64,000 nucleotides of DNA from Oscillospiraceae bacterium (GCA_022835495.1 BQOK01000001.1:3286001-3350000), one strand, 5' to 3'; positions 54,114-62,836 are shown, counted from the first letter of the stretch. The notes: generated by a model from the letters alone, not told the origin. Translations and numbers: made by a program.

Positions 54114-55818
54114 CTTCATCGCCCCCTTGCTTTGTGCCGCGGCACACGATCCAGGAACCCTCGCCGCTCTTTTGTACCTCCTTCAGGGGAACGCCCTTTT
54201 CCCGGGCAATAAGTTCTGCCACCAGCGGGCCGCAGAAGCCCCCCTGGCACCGCCCCATGCCCGGGCGCACCCGGCGCTTCACGCCGTCCACCGTGTCGCA
54301 GGGCACGCTGCGGCGCAGCGCCGCCAGGATCTCGCCCCGGCTCACCTCCTCGCACCGGCACACGATCACCCCGTAATCCGGGTCGGCCGCGATCAGCGCC
54401 TCCCGCTCGGCGGCGGGCAGCTCCGCCGCCCGGGGGATCGGCCTGCGCACCGGGTCGAACGCCTCGTTTTGCTCCGCGCCGCCCAGCAGCTCCACCGCCA
54501 TCTGGGCCACATCCGCGGCAATGGCGGGCGCGGCCGTCAGCCCCGGCGACTGGATGCCCGCCGCGTGCACCAGGTTGCGGGTGGCCCGGCCCTTGCAGAT
54601 CACAAAATCCTCTTCATAGGTGGGCGCGCGCACCCCGGTAAAGTAGGTGATGATATCCCCCGTGGCCAGGGTGGGCAGCGCCCGGCCCTGCCGCCGGAAG
54701 GTGTTCTCCACGCTGGCGCGGCTGGTGGCGTAGTCCTCCCGGTCGGGGGTTTCCACCGCGTCCGGCCCGATCAGCAGGTTGCCGTCCACCGTGCTCACAA
54801 TGCCGCCGCCCTTGGTGTGGGCCTTTTTTGTATCCGCCGTGCCCAGCATCGAGGCGATGGTCTTTACCTGCCCCGCCGCCTTTTTGTCCAGGATGGAATT
54901 GGTGCCCCTGCGGGGGTGGATGGTAAAAAACCGGTCGCCCGCCATTTGGGCCAGTTCGTCGCTGAACACGCCCGCCGCGTTCACCACCACCCGGGCCGAA
55001 AAGCTGCCCCGGTTTGTGTGCAGCCGCCGTATTTCGCCCTTCTCCAGCTCCATGCCGGTCACCGCCGTGTCCAAAAACAGCTCCGCGCCGTTGTCCGCCG
55101 CGTTTTCCGCATAGGCAATGGTGAGCCCGTAGGGGCACACGATGCCTGCCGTGGGGAAGGAAAGCCCGCACTGCACCTCGCCCGAAAGGCCGGGCTCCCG
55201 CTCCAGCACCTGGGCCCGGCTCAGGGATTCGCAGGGCACCCCCATGCTACGCCAGTAAAGCGGGGTCAGGGGCACCAGGTACCTGGCCCACTTCTGCCGC
55301 AGGCACAGGATCTGCCCCGTGCGCCGAAAGGGCACGCCCAGCTCGGTGCACACCGCGTCGTACATGGCGTTGCCCCGGGCGTTGTAGCGCTGCTTCAGGG
55401 TGCCCCTGCGCAGGTCGATGCCCGGGTGCACCATGCCGTCGTTCCGGCTGGAGGCCTGCATCGCCACGTCGTGCTCCTTTTCGATCAGGGCCACCCGCAG
55501 CTTCCAGCGGGTCAGCTCCCGGGCAACGGCGCAGCCCACCACCCCGCCGCCGATCACCGCCACGTCAAAGCTGCGCCCCTCCAAAAGTTCGTCCCGCACA
55601 GCGGGCAGCTTCATGGGGGGCTGCGGCTCGGCCGGGCAGCGCACCTCGTTCACCAGGGTGTATTTGCCCCGGGCGGCGCACAGGCGGCCCGCCTCCACCA
55701 CCTCGGCCCAGCTGGGCGCTTCGCCCGTCAGGGTCACCACGCCGTTTTCATACGCCGCCCGCACCGCGCCGCCAAAGCGCGCGGCCAGTTTTTTGTTCAG
55801 CCTGCGAACAGAGGGCAT
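54103..55818 (-). CDS. GlpA-like FAD glycerol-3-phosphate dehydrogenase with BON-like N-terminus
   Basis: 571-residue three-part protein. Residues 1-65 look like a BON-type domain (NGVVTLTGEAPSWAEVVEAG). Residues about 80-440 form a DAO/GlpA-type flavodehydrogenase (VAVIGGGVVGCAVAREL; SRNDGMVHPGID; VNAAGVFSDELA; VHAAGIQSPGLTAAPAIA). The C-terminal part is a BFD-like [2Fe-2S] domain with CRCEEVSRGEI and MGRCQGGFCG. Family members oxidise glycerol-3-phosphate or related hydroxy compounds. It heads the five-gene operon behind a TetR-type operator. AAGGAGC lies 9 bases before the start at 55818. Confidence 0.88.
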   Translation of the reverse strand: MPSVRRLNKKLAARFGGAVRAAYENGVVTLTGEAPSWAEVVEAGRLCAARGKYTLVNEVRCPAEPQPPMKLPAVRDELLEGRSFDVAVIGGGVVGCAVARELTRWKLRVALIEKEHDVAMQASSRNDGMVHPGIDLRRGTLKQRYNARGNAMYDAVCTELGVPFRRTGQILCLRQKWARYLVPLTPLYWRSMGVPCESLSRAQVLEREPGLSGEVQCGLSFPTAGIVCPYGLTIAYAENAADNGAELFLDTAVTGMELEKGEIRRLHTNRGSFSARVVVNAAGVFSDELAQMAGDRFFTIHPRRGTNSILDKKAAGQVKTIASMLGTADTKKAHTKGGGIVSTVDGNLLIGPDAVETPDREDYATSRASVENTFRRQGRALPTLATGDIITYFTGVRAPTYEEDFVICKGRATRNLVHAAGIQSPGLTAAPAIAADVAQMAVELLGGAEQNEAFDPVRRPIPRAAELPAAEREALIAADPDYGVIVCRCEEVSRGEILAALRRSVPCDTVDGVKRRVRPGMGRCQGGFCGPLVAELIAREKGVPLKEVQKSGEGSWIVCRGTKQGGDEDDA

Positions 55819-55842
55819 GTATGTCAGCTCCTTTCCCTCCAT

Positions 55843-55900
55843 GTCGGCCAGTTGGCCGACTCTCTGCTTACAGTTTACGCCCCCGCCCCCAAAAAATCAA
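55843..55900 (-). promoter_or_regulatory. promoter of the GlpA-like operon with TetR-type operator
   Basis: Minus strand TTGATT (55895-55900), 17-base spacer, TAAACT (55872-55877). Just downstream, at 55843-55860, is GTCGGCCA-GT-TGGCCGAC, a palindrome with perfect 8-base arms and a 2-base centre. It should be the binding site of the divergent TetR-type regulator. Confidence 0.75.
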
Positions 55901-55924
55901 CCGGCGGGTTGCACAAACTCCTGT

Positions 55925-55953
55925 TTGACGTGTTGGGCAGGATGCTTTATACT
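55925..55953 (+). promoter_or_regulatory. promoter of the tetR-type gene
   Basis: TTGACG (55925-55930), 17-base spacer, TATACT (55948-55953). It lies 65 bases from the palindrome, so autoregulation would need looping or a second site. Confidence 0.75.
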
Positions 55954-56009
55954 GAAAGAAAACAGCGGGCCGCCCGGCACAGGGCAGGCCCGGAAGGGGC
56001 GTTTTGGGT

Positions 56010-56588
56010 ATGGCCGCACCGCGGGGCGAAAACGTGAGGGGCATGATATTGGACGCGGCGGCCCGCCTGCTGCGCGGCACCGATTTTGGGGCGCTGAGCC
56101 TGGCGCAGATCGCGGCCGAGGCCGGGGTCAGCAAGGGCACCCTCTATTATTACTATTCCAGCAAGGACGATATCCTGTTCGACGTGGCCGACCGCTGCCT
56201 GAACGGCCTGCTGGACGAATTTCTGGCCTGGGCGGATAACCCGGAAAAGAACACCGGCCTGCCGCGCCTTTTGGGCTTTGTGCTGGAGCGGGGCGTGGGC
56301 GACGAATTCGGCAACCTGCGGCTTTACCTGATCGGGGCCAGCGTGTCCGGCCACGACGCGCTGCGGCAAAAATACATCGACCTGTACGCCCAATTCCAGC
56401 GCACCCTGGCCACCCGGCTGGCCCAGCGCGCGCCGGCGGCGGACGCCGATTTTCTGGCCTGGCTCGTGCTGGTGCTCACCGATGGTCTGCTCATTCAAAA
56501 GCAGCTTGCCAGCCCCGCCTTTTCCGAGCCCGCGTTCCGCCAAAAAGCGGCGGCGCTGCTGGCCGGGGCGGCAGGCAAAGAACTGTAA
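56010..56588 (+). CDS. TetR-family regulator
   Basis: 192-residue regulator. The N-terminal helix-turn-helix shows LSLAQIAAEAGVSKGTLYYYYSSKDDIL (two short motifs joined), a textbook TetR recognition helix. The C-terminal ligand domain is helical and unassigned. ATG at 56010 has AAGGGG 10 bases upstream. It is divergent from the GlpA-like operon, which it probably represses until a polyol-related effector is present. Confidence 0.92.
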   Translation: MAAPRGENVRGMILDAAARLLRGTDFGALSLAQIAAEAGVSKGTLYYYYSSKDDILFDVADRCLNGLLDEFLAWADNPEKNTGLPRLLGFVLERGVGDEFGNLRLYLIGASVSGHDALRQKYIDLYAQFQRTLATRLAQRAPAADADFLAWLVLVLTDGLLIQKQLASPAFSEPAFRQKAAALLAGAAGKEL

Positions 56589-56593
56589 ATTCA

Positions 56594-56624
56594 ATGAGCC
56601 GGCTGCCCAAAGCAGCCGGCTCAT
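56594..56624. terminator. terminator between tetR-type and ywaF-like genes
   Basis: ATGAGCCGGCTGC ... GCAGCCGGCTCAT, a perfect 13-base stem with a 5-base loop between convergent genes; it ends in CCTTTGTTT. Confidence 0.82.
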
Positions 56625-56632
56625 CCTTTGTT

Positions 56633-57391
56633 TCACCCAATCTTTTGCGCCGCGCGCCTGCGGCGGGCGCTGCGCACCCACAGGGGCAGATAAAACAGGC
56701 TCACCACCGCCGCGGCCAGCACGCCGTAGGGCGCAAGGTATCCGGGGCTGCCAAAGGCCTTTGCCATGGGCTCCAGGGGCGAGCCGGGCGCGGGCAGGTT
56801 CAAAAAGAAAAAGTTTGTGCCCAGCTTCAGGTTGATCCAGTAAAGGGGCGGCACCGCCGCCAGCAAAAACAGCAGCGGATATTTCAGGCCGCCGGGCTTT
56901 GGGCGCAGCTCGCCCGCAGTCAGCAGCATCAAAATCCCGCCCACCAGCAGCCCGTGGTACAAAAAGCTGTAGATGCACTGAAACTGCAAAAGCGGGGTGA
57001 TGCCCGCCCAGTTGGGGAACAGCAGCGCCGCTGCAGCGCCCGGCAGGCACAGGCTGTACAGCACCTCGCCGCAAAAGGCGTTCGGCCGCAGCGCGTAGCC
57101 AAGGTACAAAAACATGGCCGCGCCGCACAGGTGCAGCGGCCAGTAATCGGGGTAAAACACCCCCTGCGCCGCAATCACCACATCCCGCGCCGCCTCGGCA
57201 GCGGGCAGGCTGAACGCAAGGATCAGCCGCATGCGGCTGCGCCCGGCACTGCCGAGCGCGCGGTAGCCCCGGCACATTCCAAAAATGCCCAGCCCCAGCG
57301 CCGCCAGCCAGGCACAGTGCGCCACGCTGAACATACCGAACCCCAGCCCGGGGGGCAAAAGCTCTTCCGCCACCCAAAAATACCGAAACAT
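56633..57391 (-). CDS. YwaF/TIGR02206-family membrane protein
   Basis: 252-residue protein with seven predicted helices. Family features: a conserved region PDYWPLHLCGAAMFL, FPNWAGITPLLQFQCIYSFLYHGLL in two parts, and PPLYWINLKLGTNFFFLN. YwaF homologues are found in many Firmicutes; their function is unknown. The start at 57391 follows GGGGAGGAAAAGG. Confidence 0.88.
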   Translation of the reverse strand: MFRYFWVAEELLPPGLGFGMFSVAHCAWLAALGLGIFGMCRGYRALGSAGRSRMRLILAFSLPAAEAARDVVIAAQGVFYPDYWPLHLCGAAMFLYLGYALRPNAFCGEVLYSLCLPGAAAALLFPNWAGITPLLQFQCIYSFLYHGLLVGGILMLLTAGELRPKPGGLKYPLLFLLAAVPPLYWINLKLGTNFFFLNLPAPGSPLEPMAKAFGSPGYLAPYGVLAAAVVSLFYLPLWVRSARRRRAAQKIG

Positions 57392-57442
57392 TCCTTTTCC
57401 TCCCCGTTTCGCCGCATTCTCCTTTATTATGCCCATTTGGGT

Positions 57443-57471
57443 TTGAAAAGTAAAGCCGCCCGTGCTACTAT
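57443..57471 (+). promoter_or_regulatory. promoter of the M20 amidohydrolase gene
   Basis: TTGAAA (57443-57448), 17-base spacer, TACTAT (57466-57471) with an upstream TGC (extended -10). Confidence 0.75.
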
Positions 57472-57504
57472 TAAGAAAACTGACGAAACAGGGGGCCTTT
57501 TTTT

Positions 57505-58629
57505 ATGCCTTTTGCCGAAGCTTTACAGGCTGAATACGCCTGGCTGCACCGCCACCCGGAGCTCAGCTTTGAGGAACACGCCGCCACCGCCCATCTAAGG
57601 GCCGAGCTGGAAGCTTTGGGCGCGCGCATCCTGGGCACCGGCCTTGAGACCGGCCTTGTGGCCGAACTGCGCGGCGGGCGGCCCGGCCCGACCCTGGCCC
57701 TCCGGGCCGACCTGGACGCTCTGCCCATCGCCGAGGACCCCTCCCACACCCTGCGCAGCGAGGCCGAGGGCCGCATGCACGCCTGCGGGCACGACTTCCA
57801 CGCCGCCGCCCTGCTGGGCGCGGCGGCGCTGCTGGCCCAGCGCAAAGCCGAGCTTGCGGGCCGGGTGCTGCTGGTGTTCCAGCCCGGCGAAGAGAGCGGC
57901 CGCGGCGCGCTGCGGGTGCTCGCCACCGGCGCGCTGGAAGGCGCCTCGGCCATTTTCGGGCTGCACCTGCTGCCGGGCCTTGCCCCCGGCGCCGTGGGCC
58001 TCACCGAGGGGGCGAACTTTGCCGCCATCGGCCGCTTTTCCATCGAGCTGCAGGGCAGGGGCTGCCACGCGGCCCAGCCCCACGCGGGGGCCGACTGTGT
58101 GCTGGCCGCCGCCCGCCTGGCCGAGAGCCTGCAAAGCGTTGTCAGCCGCAATGTGAACCCCATGCACCCGGCGGTGGTCAGCGTCACCCGCATCCAGGCG
58201 GGCAACACCTGGAACGTGCTGCCCGGCGCCGCCCTTTTAGAGGGCACGACCCGCTGCTTTTCGGCATCGGACGACGCGCTCATCGCCCGCCGCGTGCAGG
58301 AGATCTGCCAGGGGGTGGCCGCCGCCTGCGGCGTGAGCGCGCGCCTTACCTGGCCCACCCGCCACCCGGCCACGGATAACGCGCCCGCCCTCATTGCCCG
58401 GGCCCGGGCCGCCGCCGGGGCGGAGGGCATTCCCTGTGTGCCGGCCGCCCCCACCCTTCTGGGCGAGGATTTTGCCTTTTACCAGCAAAAACTGCCCGGC
58501 GCGTTTTTGACCTTCGGGCTCAACAGCGCCCCCCTGCACCACCCGGCCTTCGCCGCCGACCCCGCCGCGCTGGAACCCGCCGCCCGCTTGCTGGCCCGGC
58601 TGGCGCTGCTGCCCTGGGGGGCCGATTAA
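57505..58629 (+). CDS. M20D-family amidohydrolase (hippurate/N-acyl-amino-acid hydrolase type)
   Basis: 374-residue metallo-amidohydrolase. M20D motifs: HRHPELSFEE, LRADLDALPI, the metal ligands in HACGHDFHAA, the catalytic Glu pair in FQPGEES, and a C-terminal GEDFAFYQQKLPG. Family members remove acyl groups from amino acids (hippurate, IAA-amino acids, N-acetyl-diaminopimelate). Cytoplasmic, single-gene unit with its own promoter and terminator. The exact substrate is unknown. Confidence 0.92.
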   Translation: MPFAEALQAEYAWLHRHPELSFEEHAATAHLRAELEALGARILGTGLETGLVAELRGGRPGPTLALRADLDALPIAEDPSHTLRSEAEGRMHACGHDFHAAALLGAAALLAQRKAELAGRVLLVFQPGEESGRGALRVLATGALEGASAIFGLHLLPGLAPGAVGLTEGANFAAIGRFSIELQGRGCHAAQPHAGADCVLAAARLAESLQSVVSRNVNPMHPAVVSVTRIQAGNTWNVLPGAALLEGTTRCFSASDDALIARRVQEICQGVAAACGVSARLTWPTRHPATDNAPALIARARAAAGAEGIPCVPAAPTLLGEDFAFYQQKLPGAFLTFGLNSAPLHHPAFAADPAALEPAARLLARLALLPWGAD

Positions 58630-58638
58630 GCCCGCGCG

Positions 58639-58682
58639 GCAAACAGCCGCCCGCCGGAATGCTCCGGCGGGCGGCTGTTTGC
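58639..58682. terminator. bidirectional terminator
   Basis: GCAAACAGCCGCCCGCCGGA-ATGC-TCCGGCGGGCGGCTGTTTGC, a perfect 20-base stem between convergent genes. Confidence 0.92.
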
Positions 58683-58698
58683 TATAGTTCTGCCTCTC

Positions 58699-59406
58699 TC
58701 ACTCGATGGGCATCTCGCCCGCGTCGCCCAGGTCGATCTCCGCGCCGGCCTCGGTGGCCTCGTTCGCATCCCCCTCGGGCACGGCGGCAGCGGCGGCGTC
58801 CTCACCCTCCGGCGCGGCGGCTGCTGCGGCTGCATCCCCGCCCTCGCCAAATTCCGCGGCGGCAGCGGCGGCCTCCTCGTCGGTCAGGGGCGCGGCGGTC
58901 TGCGCCGCGGTGGTCAGGCCCGTCACCTCGCCGCCGGGCTGCGCCAGCAGATAGGCGCCCACCGGCTGCTCCTTATACACCAGCAGTACCCCGTAGGCCT
59001 TCTGGTCGCCGCTGCTGCGCCCAGGGCACAGCACCAGCCACTTCTCCACGGTCTTGCCCTTGTACTTTTCCAGGCTCATGCCGCTCTCTTTTACCACGGT
59101 ATTGAACGCCGAGAAGCTCTCGTCCCACTTTTTGGGGATCTTGACCTTATCCACGGTGGCCGTGGCCAGGTCCACCTCCATCCCGTAAGCCTTGAAAAAT
59201 TCCTGGATGCTCTCGGTGTTCGCAATCTTCATTTTTGCCGGGTCGGTCTTCTGCGCCTCGCTGGCCGCGGCGGCGGTGGGGGCGGCGGCGCCGTCCGAGC
59301 GGAAAAAGCTGCCCGCGGCGAACACGACCCCAGCCAGCGCCACGCCGGCCACGGCCAGCGCGCCCAGCCGCTTCAGGCCGTTTTTGCCCATTGTCAACAC
59401 AAACAT
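58699..59406 (-). CDS. DUF4830 protein with Ala/Glu-rich tail
   Basis: 235-residue membrane-anchored protein: one N-terminal hydrophobic helix (about residues 13-32), an external DUF4830 domain (NTESIQEFFKAYGMEVD, KKWDESFSAFNTVVKESGMSL, YKGKTVEKWLVLCPG, AYGVLLVYKEQPVGAYL), then about 70 residues of Ala, Glu and Gly low complexity, strongly acidic. Function unknown. The domain is found in Clostridia. Start at 59406 with GAGGAGGG 8 bases upstream. Confidence 0.87.
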   Translation of the reverse strand: MFVLTMGKNGLKRLGALAVAGVALAGVVFAAGSFFRSDGAAAPTAAAASEAQKTDPAKMKIANTESIQEFFKAYGMEVDLATATVDKVKIPKKWDESFSAFNTVVKESGMSLEKYKGKTVEKWLVLCPGRSSGDQKAYGVLLVYKEQPVGAYLLAQPGGEVTGLTTAAQTAAPLTDEEAAAAAAEFGEGGDAAAAAAAPEGEDAAAAAVPEGDANEATEAGAEIDLGDAGEMPIE

Positions 59407-59504
59407 GTCTGTTACCCTCCTCGTTTTCGTGGGAACTGTCTATTCATACCTATTCTGCACGGGCTTTGTTTATTCTTGGGCGGCGCGGATAATGCGGCGC
59501 GCCC

Positions 59505-59533
59505 TTGCTTAAAGCCCCGGCCTTTGGTATACT
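59505..59533 (+). promoter_or_regulatory. promoter of coaX
   Basis: TTGCTT (59505-59510), 17-base spacer, TATACT (59528-59533), 31 bases before the coaX ATG. Confidence 0.72.
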
Positions 59534-59564
59534 GTTCACATCATAAAAGCAGGAGGGCTGCACC

Positions 59565-60329
59565 ATGGTATTTTTGATCGACATGGGCAACACCGATCTC
59601 ACCCTGGCGGCCTGGCAAAACGGGGCGCCCGCCTTTACCGCCCGCATTCCCACCGACCGCTCAAAGGATGCCGGGCACTACGCCCGGGCGATCGCCGGGG
59701 CGCTGCAAAGCTGGGGCTCGCCCGCCTTTGCGGGGTGCGCGCTCTCCAGCGTGGTGCCGCCGCTCACCGGGCCGGTGGCCGCCGCCATGCAGGCCGCGAC
59801 CGGCCTTTCCCCGGTGCTCCTGGGGTACGAGGGGGATCTGGGCCTCACAGTCCTCACGCGGGACCGGATCGGTGCCGACATGCTGGCCGGCGCCATTGCG
59901 GCCAAAAAGCGCGGTGCCCTGCCCGCCATCGTGGCGGATCTCGGCACCGCCACCACCTTCTGCGCCCAGAACGCCGCGGGCGACGTGCTGGGCGTTTCCA
60001 TCGCGCCGGGCGTTGCCCTGGGGCTGGAAGCCCTGGTGGGCCGGGCCAGCCACCTGCGCACGGTGGCCTTTGAACCGCCGGACCGGGCCCTCGGCGTCAC
60101 CACGGCCCAAAGCATGCGCAGCGGGGTCATTCTGGGCGCGGCCAGCCTTTTAGAGGGCATGTTCCGCCGCATCTCGTCCGAGCTGGACCCCGCCGAGGGC
60201 GCGCCCGCCCTGCTGGTGACCGGCGGCCTTGCGCCGCTGGTGGCGCCCTTCTGCCAGGGCCCGGTCACCGCCTGCCCCCACCTTTTGCTGGAGGGGCTGT
60301 ACCTTTACTACCAGCGCAATCACCCCTGA
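59565..60329 (+). CDS. coaX: type III pantothenate kinase
   Basis: 254-residue ASKHA-fold kinase that starts coenzyme A synthesis by phosphorylating pantothenate. Motifs: phosphate-1 loop DMGNTDLTLA at the N-terminus, the pantothenate-site DRIGAD, and the phosphate-2 loop ADLGTATTFC. Length matches the family. AGGAGGG precedes the ATG. A single-gene unit. Confidence 0.96.
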   Translation: MVFLIDMGNTDLTLAAWQNGAPAFTARIPTDRSKDAGHYARAIAGALQSWGSPAFAGCALSSVVPPLTGPVAAAMQAATGLSPVLLGYEGDLGLTVLTRDRIGADMLAGAIAAKKRGALPAIVADLGTATTFCAQNAAGDVLGVSIAPGVALGLEALVGRASHLRTVAFEPPDRALGVTTAQSMRSGVILGAASLLEGMFRRISSELDPAEGAPALLVTGGLAPLVAPFCQGPVTACPHLLLEGLYLYYQRNHP

Positions 60330-60441
60330 GCGGAAAAGCCGGCCGCTTCCCGGGCCTGTGCTTTGCTTGCCCCCGCACAGGGCGGCAAACGCGCTTTTTG
60401 CCTTTTAAAATAGGGTGTACCGTGCAGGGCCGTTAAAAGCC

Positions 60442-60482
60442 AAAGGCCGGGGGCCGTGTTTAAAACACGGCCCCCGGCCTTT
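60442..60482. terminator. terminator between coaX and the MATE gene
   Basis: AAAGGCCGGGGGCCGTGTTT paired with AAACACGGCCCCCGGCCTTT, a perfect stem between convergent genes. Confidence 0.92.
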
Positions 60483-60492
60483 CTGCCTGTTT

Positions 60493-61842
60493 TTATTTCC
60501 GGGTGGCGATGGTCTGCCGGGCCGTCAGCCGCCGCAGCTCCAGCGTCAGGGCGATGAACAGCGGCACCGCGCTGCCCGCCCAGGCCAGAGGCTCGGCCAG
60601 GCACACGCCCGCAAACCCCAGCGGCCCCGCCAAAAGCAGCGCCGCACCCGAGCGCATGATCAGTTCCATCACCCCGGCAAAGGTGGGCGCAAAGCTGCGC
60701 CCCAGCCCCTGCAGGCTCAGCCGGCACACGAACAGCGCACCCAGCACCCAGTAGGCCGCCCCCACGATCACCAGGTAGGTGTGCGCCAGCTCCACCACCT
60801 GTTCCTGCCCGGGCAAAAACACCCGCGCCAGCGCCCGCCCGAACGCAATGCTCACCACCCCCGCCGCCAGGCTGTACCCGGTGGACATGGCAAGGCACTG
60901 GAACATGCCCTTGCGGATGCGCAGGTAATCCCCCGCGCCGTAATTCTGGGCCGCAAAGGTGGCCATGGTGGTGCCAAAGCTCACCAGCGGCTGGGCAAAC
61001 AGGTTCACCAGCCGGTCGCCGGTGGTAAAGCCCGCCACTGCGTCGCTGCCCAGGTCGTTCACCGCCATCTGCAGCACAATCGCCCCAATGGCAATAATGC
61101 TGTACTGGAACGCCATGGGAAAGCCGATCCGCAAATGCGCCGCGGCCTCCGGCCAGGCGGGCCGCAGCGCGGCCTTTTTAAAGTGCAGCTGGGCAAAGCG
61201 GCGGGCAATGTACCAGATGCACAGCGCCCCGCTGAACAGCTGGGCCAGCACCGTGGCCCAGGCCGCGCCCGCCACCCCCATGTGGAACCGGGTGATGAAC
61301 AGGATATCCAGCGCAATGTTCAGCGCGCTGGCAACGATCAGGAAATACAGCGGGGTGCGGCTGTCGCCCACGGCGCGCAGAACGCTTGCCAAAAGGTTGA
61401 ACAGCATCGACGCCCCCAGCCCCGCAAAGATCACGCCGATATATCCCTCGGCGCCGGGCAAAATATCCTCAGGCGTGTGCAGCATGCGCAGGATGTGGGG
61501 CGCGCCCCACACGGTCAGGGGGGTCAGCACCAGGGTGGCCAGGCCGCACAGCGCGGCCGAGCAGCCAAAGCTGCGCCGCACCCCCTCCGCGTCGCCCGCG
61601 CCGAAGCGCTGGGCCGTGGTGATGGAAAAGCCCGCTGCCAGGCCCTGGGCAAAGCCGATCACCAAAAAGTTCAGCCCGCCTGTGCAGCCCACGGCGGCCA
61701 GCGCCCCCGCCCCCAGCGTGCGGCCCACAATAAAGGTGTCGGCCATGTTGTAGAACTGCTGGAACAGGTTGCCGATAAACAGCGGCAGGCTGAACTGCAA
61801 AATCAGTTTCGCCGGGCTTCCCCGGGTCATGTCAAGGGTCAT
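60493..61842 (-). CDS. MATE-family efflux transporter (second copy)
   Basis: 449-residue protein with about twelve membrane helices. N-terminal family motif region LQFSLPLFIGNLFQQFYNMADTFIVG in short parts and the mid-protein VLRAVGDSRTPLYFL are typical of the DinF/NorM-like Firmicute MATE group. It exports drugs or metabolites by ion exchange. It is clearly different from the MATE protein at 17.9 kb. Start at 61842 with GGAGGAAGG upstream; it follows the GDPD gene in the same direction by 19 bases, so they are probably co-transcribed. Confidence 0.92.
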   Translation of the reverse strand: MTLDMTRGSPAKLILQFSLPLFIGNLFQQFYNMADTFIVGRTLGAGALAAVGCTGGLNFLVIGFAQGLAAGFSITTAQRFGAGDAEGVRRSFGCSAALCGLATLVLTPLTVWGAPHILRMLHTPEDILPGAEGYIGVIFAGLGASMLFNLLASVLRAVGDSRTPLYFLIVASALNIALDILFITRFHMGVAGAAWATVLAQLFSGALCIWYIARRFAQLHFKKAALRPAWPEAAAHLRIGFPMAFQYSIIAIGAIVLQMAVNDLGSDAVAGFTTGDRLVNLFAQPLVSFGTTMATFAAQNYGAGDYLRIRKGMFQCLAMSTGYSLAAGVVSIAFGRALARVFLPGQEQVVELAHTYLVIVGAAYWVLGALFVCRLSLQGLGRSFAPTFAGVMELIMRSGAALLLAGPLGFAGVCLAEPLAWAGSAVPLFIALTLELRRLTARQTIATRK

Positions 61843-61861
61843 ACCGTGTGCCTTCCTCCGT

Positions 61862-62677
61862 TCAATAGCGGGGCCGGGGGGTGTAAAACTCAAAAATCAC
61901 CCCGTCGTACTCTGCCTGCAGGGCCTGGGTGTCCATGTCGGCGTGGGCCGTCCAGAATACCTTCATGGGGCCAAAGGCCTCGGCCAGCTTTACCATCACA
62001 TTCTTTTTGCGGGGCCCCCAGGCAATGAACTGGGGCCGGGCCAGGCAGTTTCCAAGGCACCGGCTCAGCGCAAAGGCCAGCGGCGCGGGCATTTTTTTGT
62101 AGCTGTGGTAATCGTCGGCCAGCTGGCCGCGCAGAATGTCCGGCGCGTTGTTTTTAAACCAGGCCACCACGGTGGGGTCAAAGCTCTCCACACAGAAAGG
62201 CCCCTCGTACTCCCGCAGCAGCGCCAGGGTCTTCTGGCACAGCTCCCTGTTGCGCGGGCCGCTTTTCAGCTCTACGATCAGCGGCGTTTTGCCCGCCACC
62301 ACCGCCAATACCTCGGTGAACAGGGGCATACGCTCCGCGCCGCCGCACAGCTGCATTTTCTGCAGTTCTTCCCAGGTGAACGCGTCCACCCTGCCCTGCA
62401 CGCCGGTCACCCGGTCCAGCGTGTCGTCGTGGAACACCACCACCTGGCCGTCTTTCGAAAGCTGCACGTCCAGTTCCATGCCGTACCCCGCCGCCACGGC
62501 GGCGGCAAAGGCGGGCAGGCTGTTTTCCGCCACCTGTTTGTCCTGGGTGTGCAGCCCCCGGTGGGCATAGTTCCAGCCCTGGAACGGCGCAAGCTGGGCC
62601 GGGCGCACCCGCCCGGGGCGCACAACAAACAGCACCGCCAACACCAGCGCGGCCAGAACGATCAAAATTTCGATCAT
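61862..62677 (-). CDS. membrane-anchored glycerophosphodiester phosphodiesterase family protein
   Basis: 271-residue protein with one N-terminal helix (residues 2-19) and a GDPD TIM barrel. Active-site parts: AHRGLH (catalytic His), AENSLPAF, the metal-binding MELDVQLSKDG, and VVFHDDTLDR (second catalytic His). These enzymes split glycerophosphodiesters into an alcohol and glycerol-3-phosphate. GAGAGGGGGAG precedes the ATG. Its product could be used by the GlpA-like dehydrogenase at 54 kb (loose inference). Confidence 0.9.
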   Translation of the reverse strand: MIEILIVLAALVLAVLFVVRPGRVRPAQLAPFQGWNYAHRGLHTQDKQVAENSLPAFAAAVAAGYGMELDVQLSKDGQVVVFHDDTLDRVTGVQGRVDAFTWEELQKMQLCGGAERMPLFTEVLAVVAGKTPLIVELKSGPRNRELCQKTLALLREYEGPFCVESFDPTVVAWFKNNAPDILRGQLADDYHSYKKMPAPLAFALSRCLGNCLARPQFIAWGPRKKNVMVKLAEAFGPMKVFWTAHADMDTQALQAEYDGVIFEFYTPRPRY

Positions 62678-62836
62678 GGTCTTTCTCCCCCTCTCGTTTC
62701 ACCATTCTACCGCCGCGCCGCACCGCCGTCAATCCATCCGGCACACATTTTTCCGCCGGCTTTCACATTTTTTCCACATCCTGCTTTTATTATGGTACTA
62801 TAAGAACAAACACACTGCGAGAGGAGGATCCGTACC

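Noticed and set aside
53722-56037. 771-codon open frame antisense to the GlpA-like and FAD oxidoreductase genes
   Set aside because: His/Gly/Ala-rich shadow of the real minus-strand genes; no start signals and no family features.
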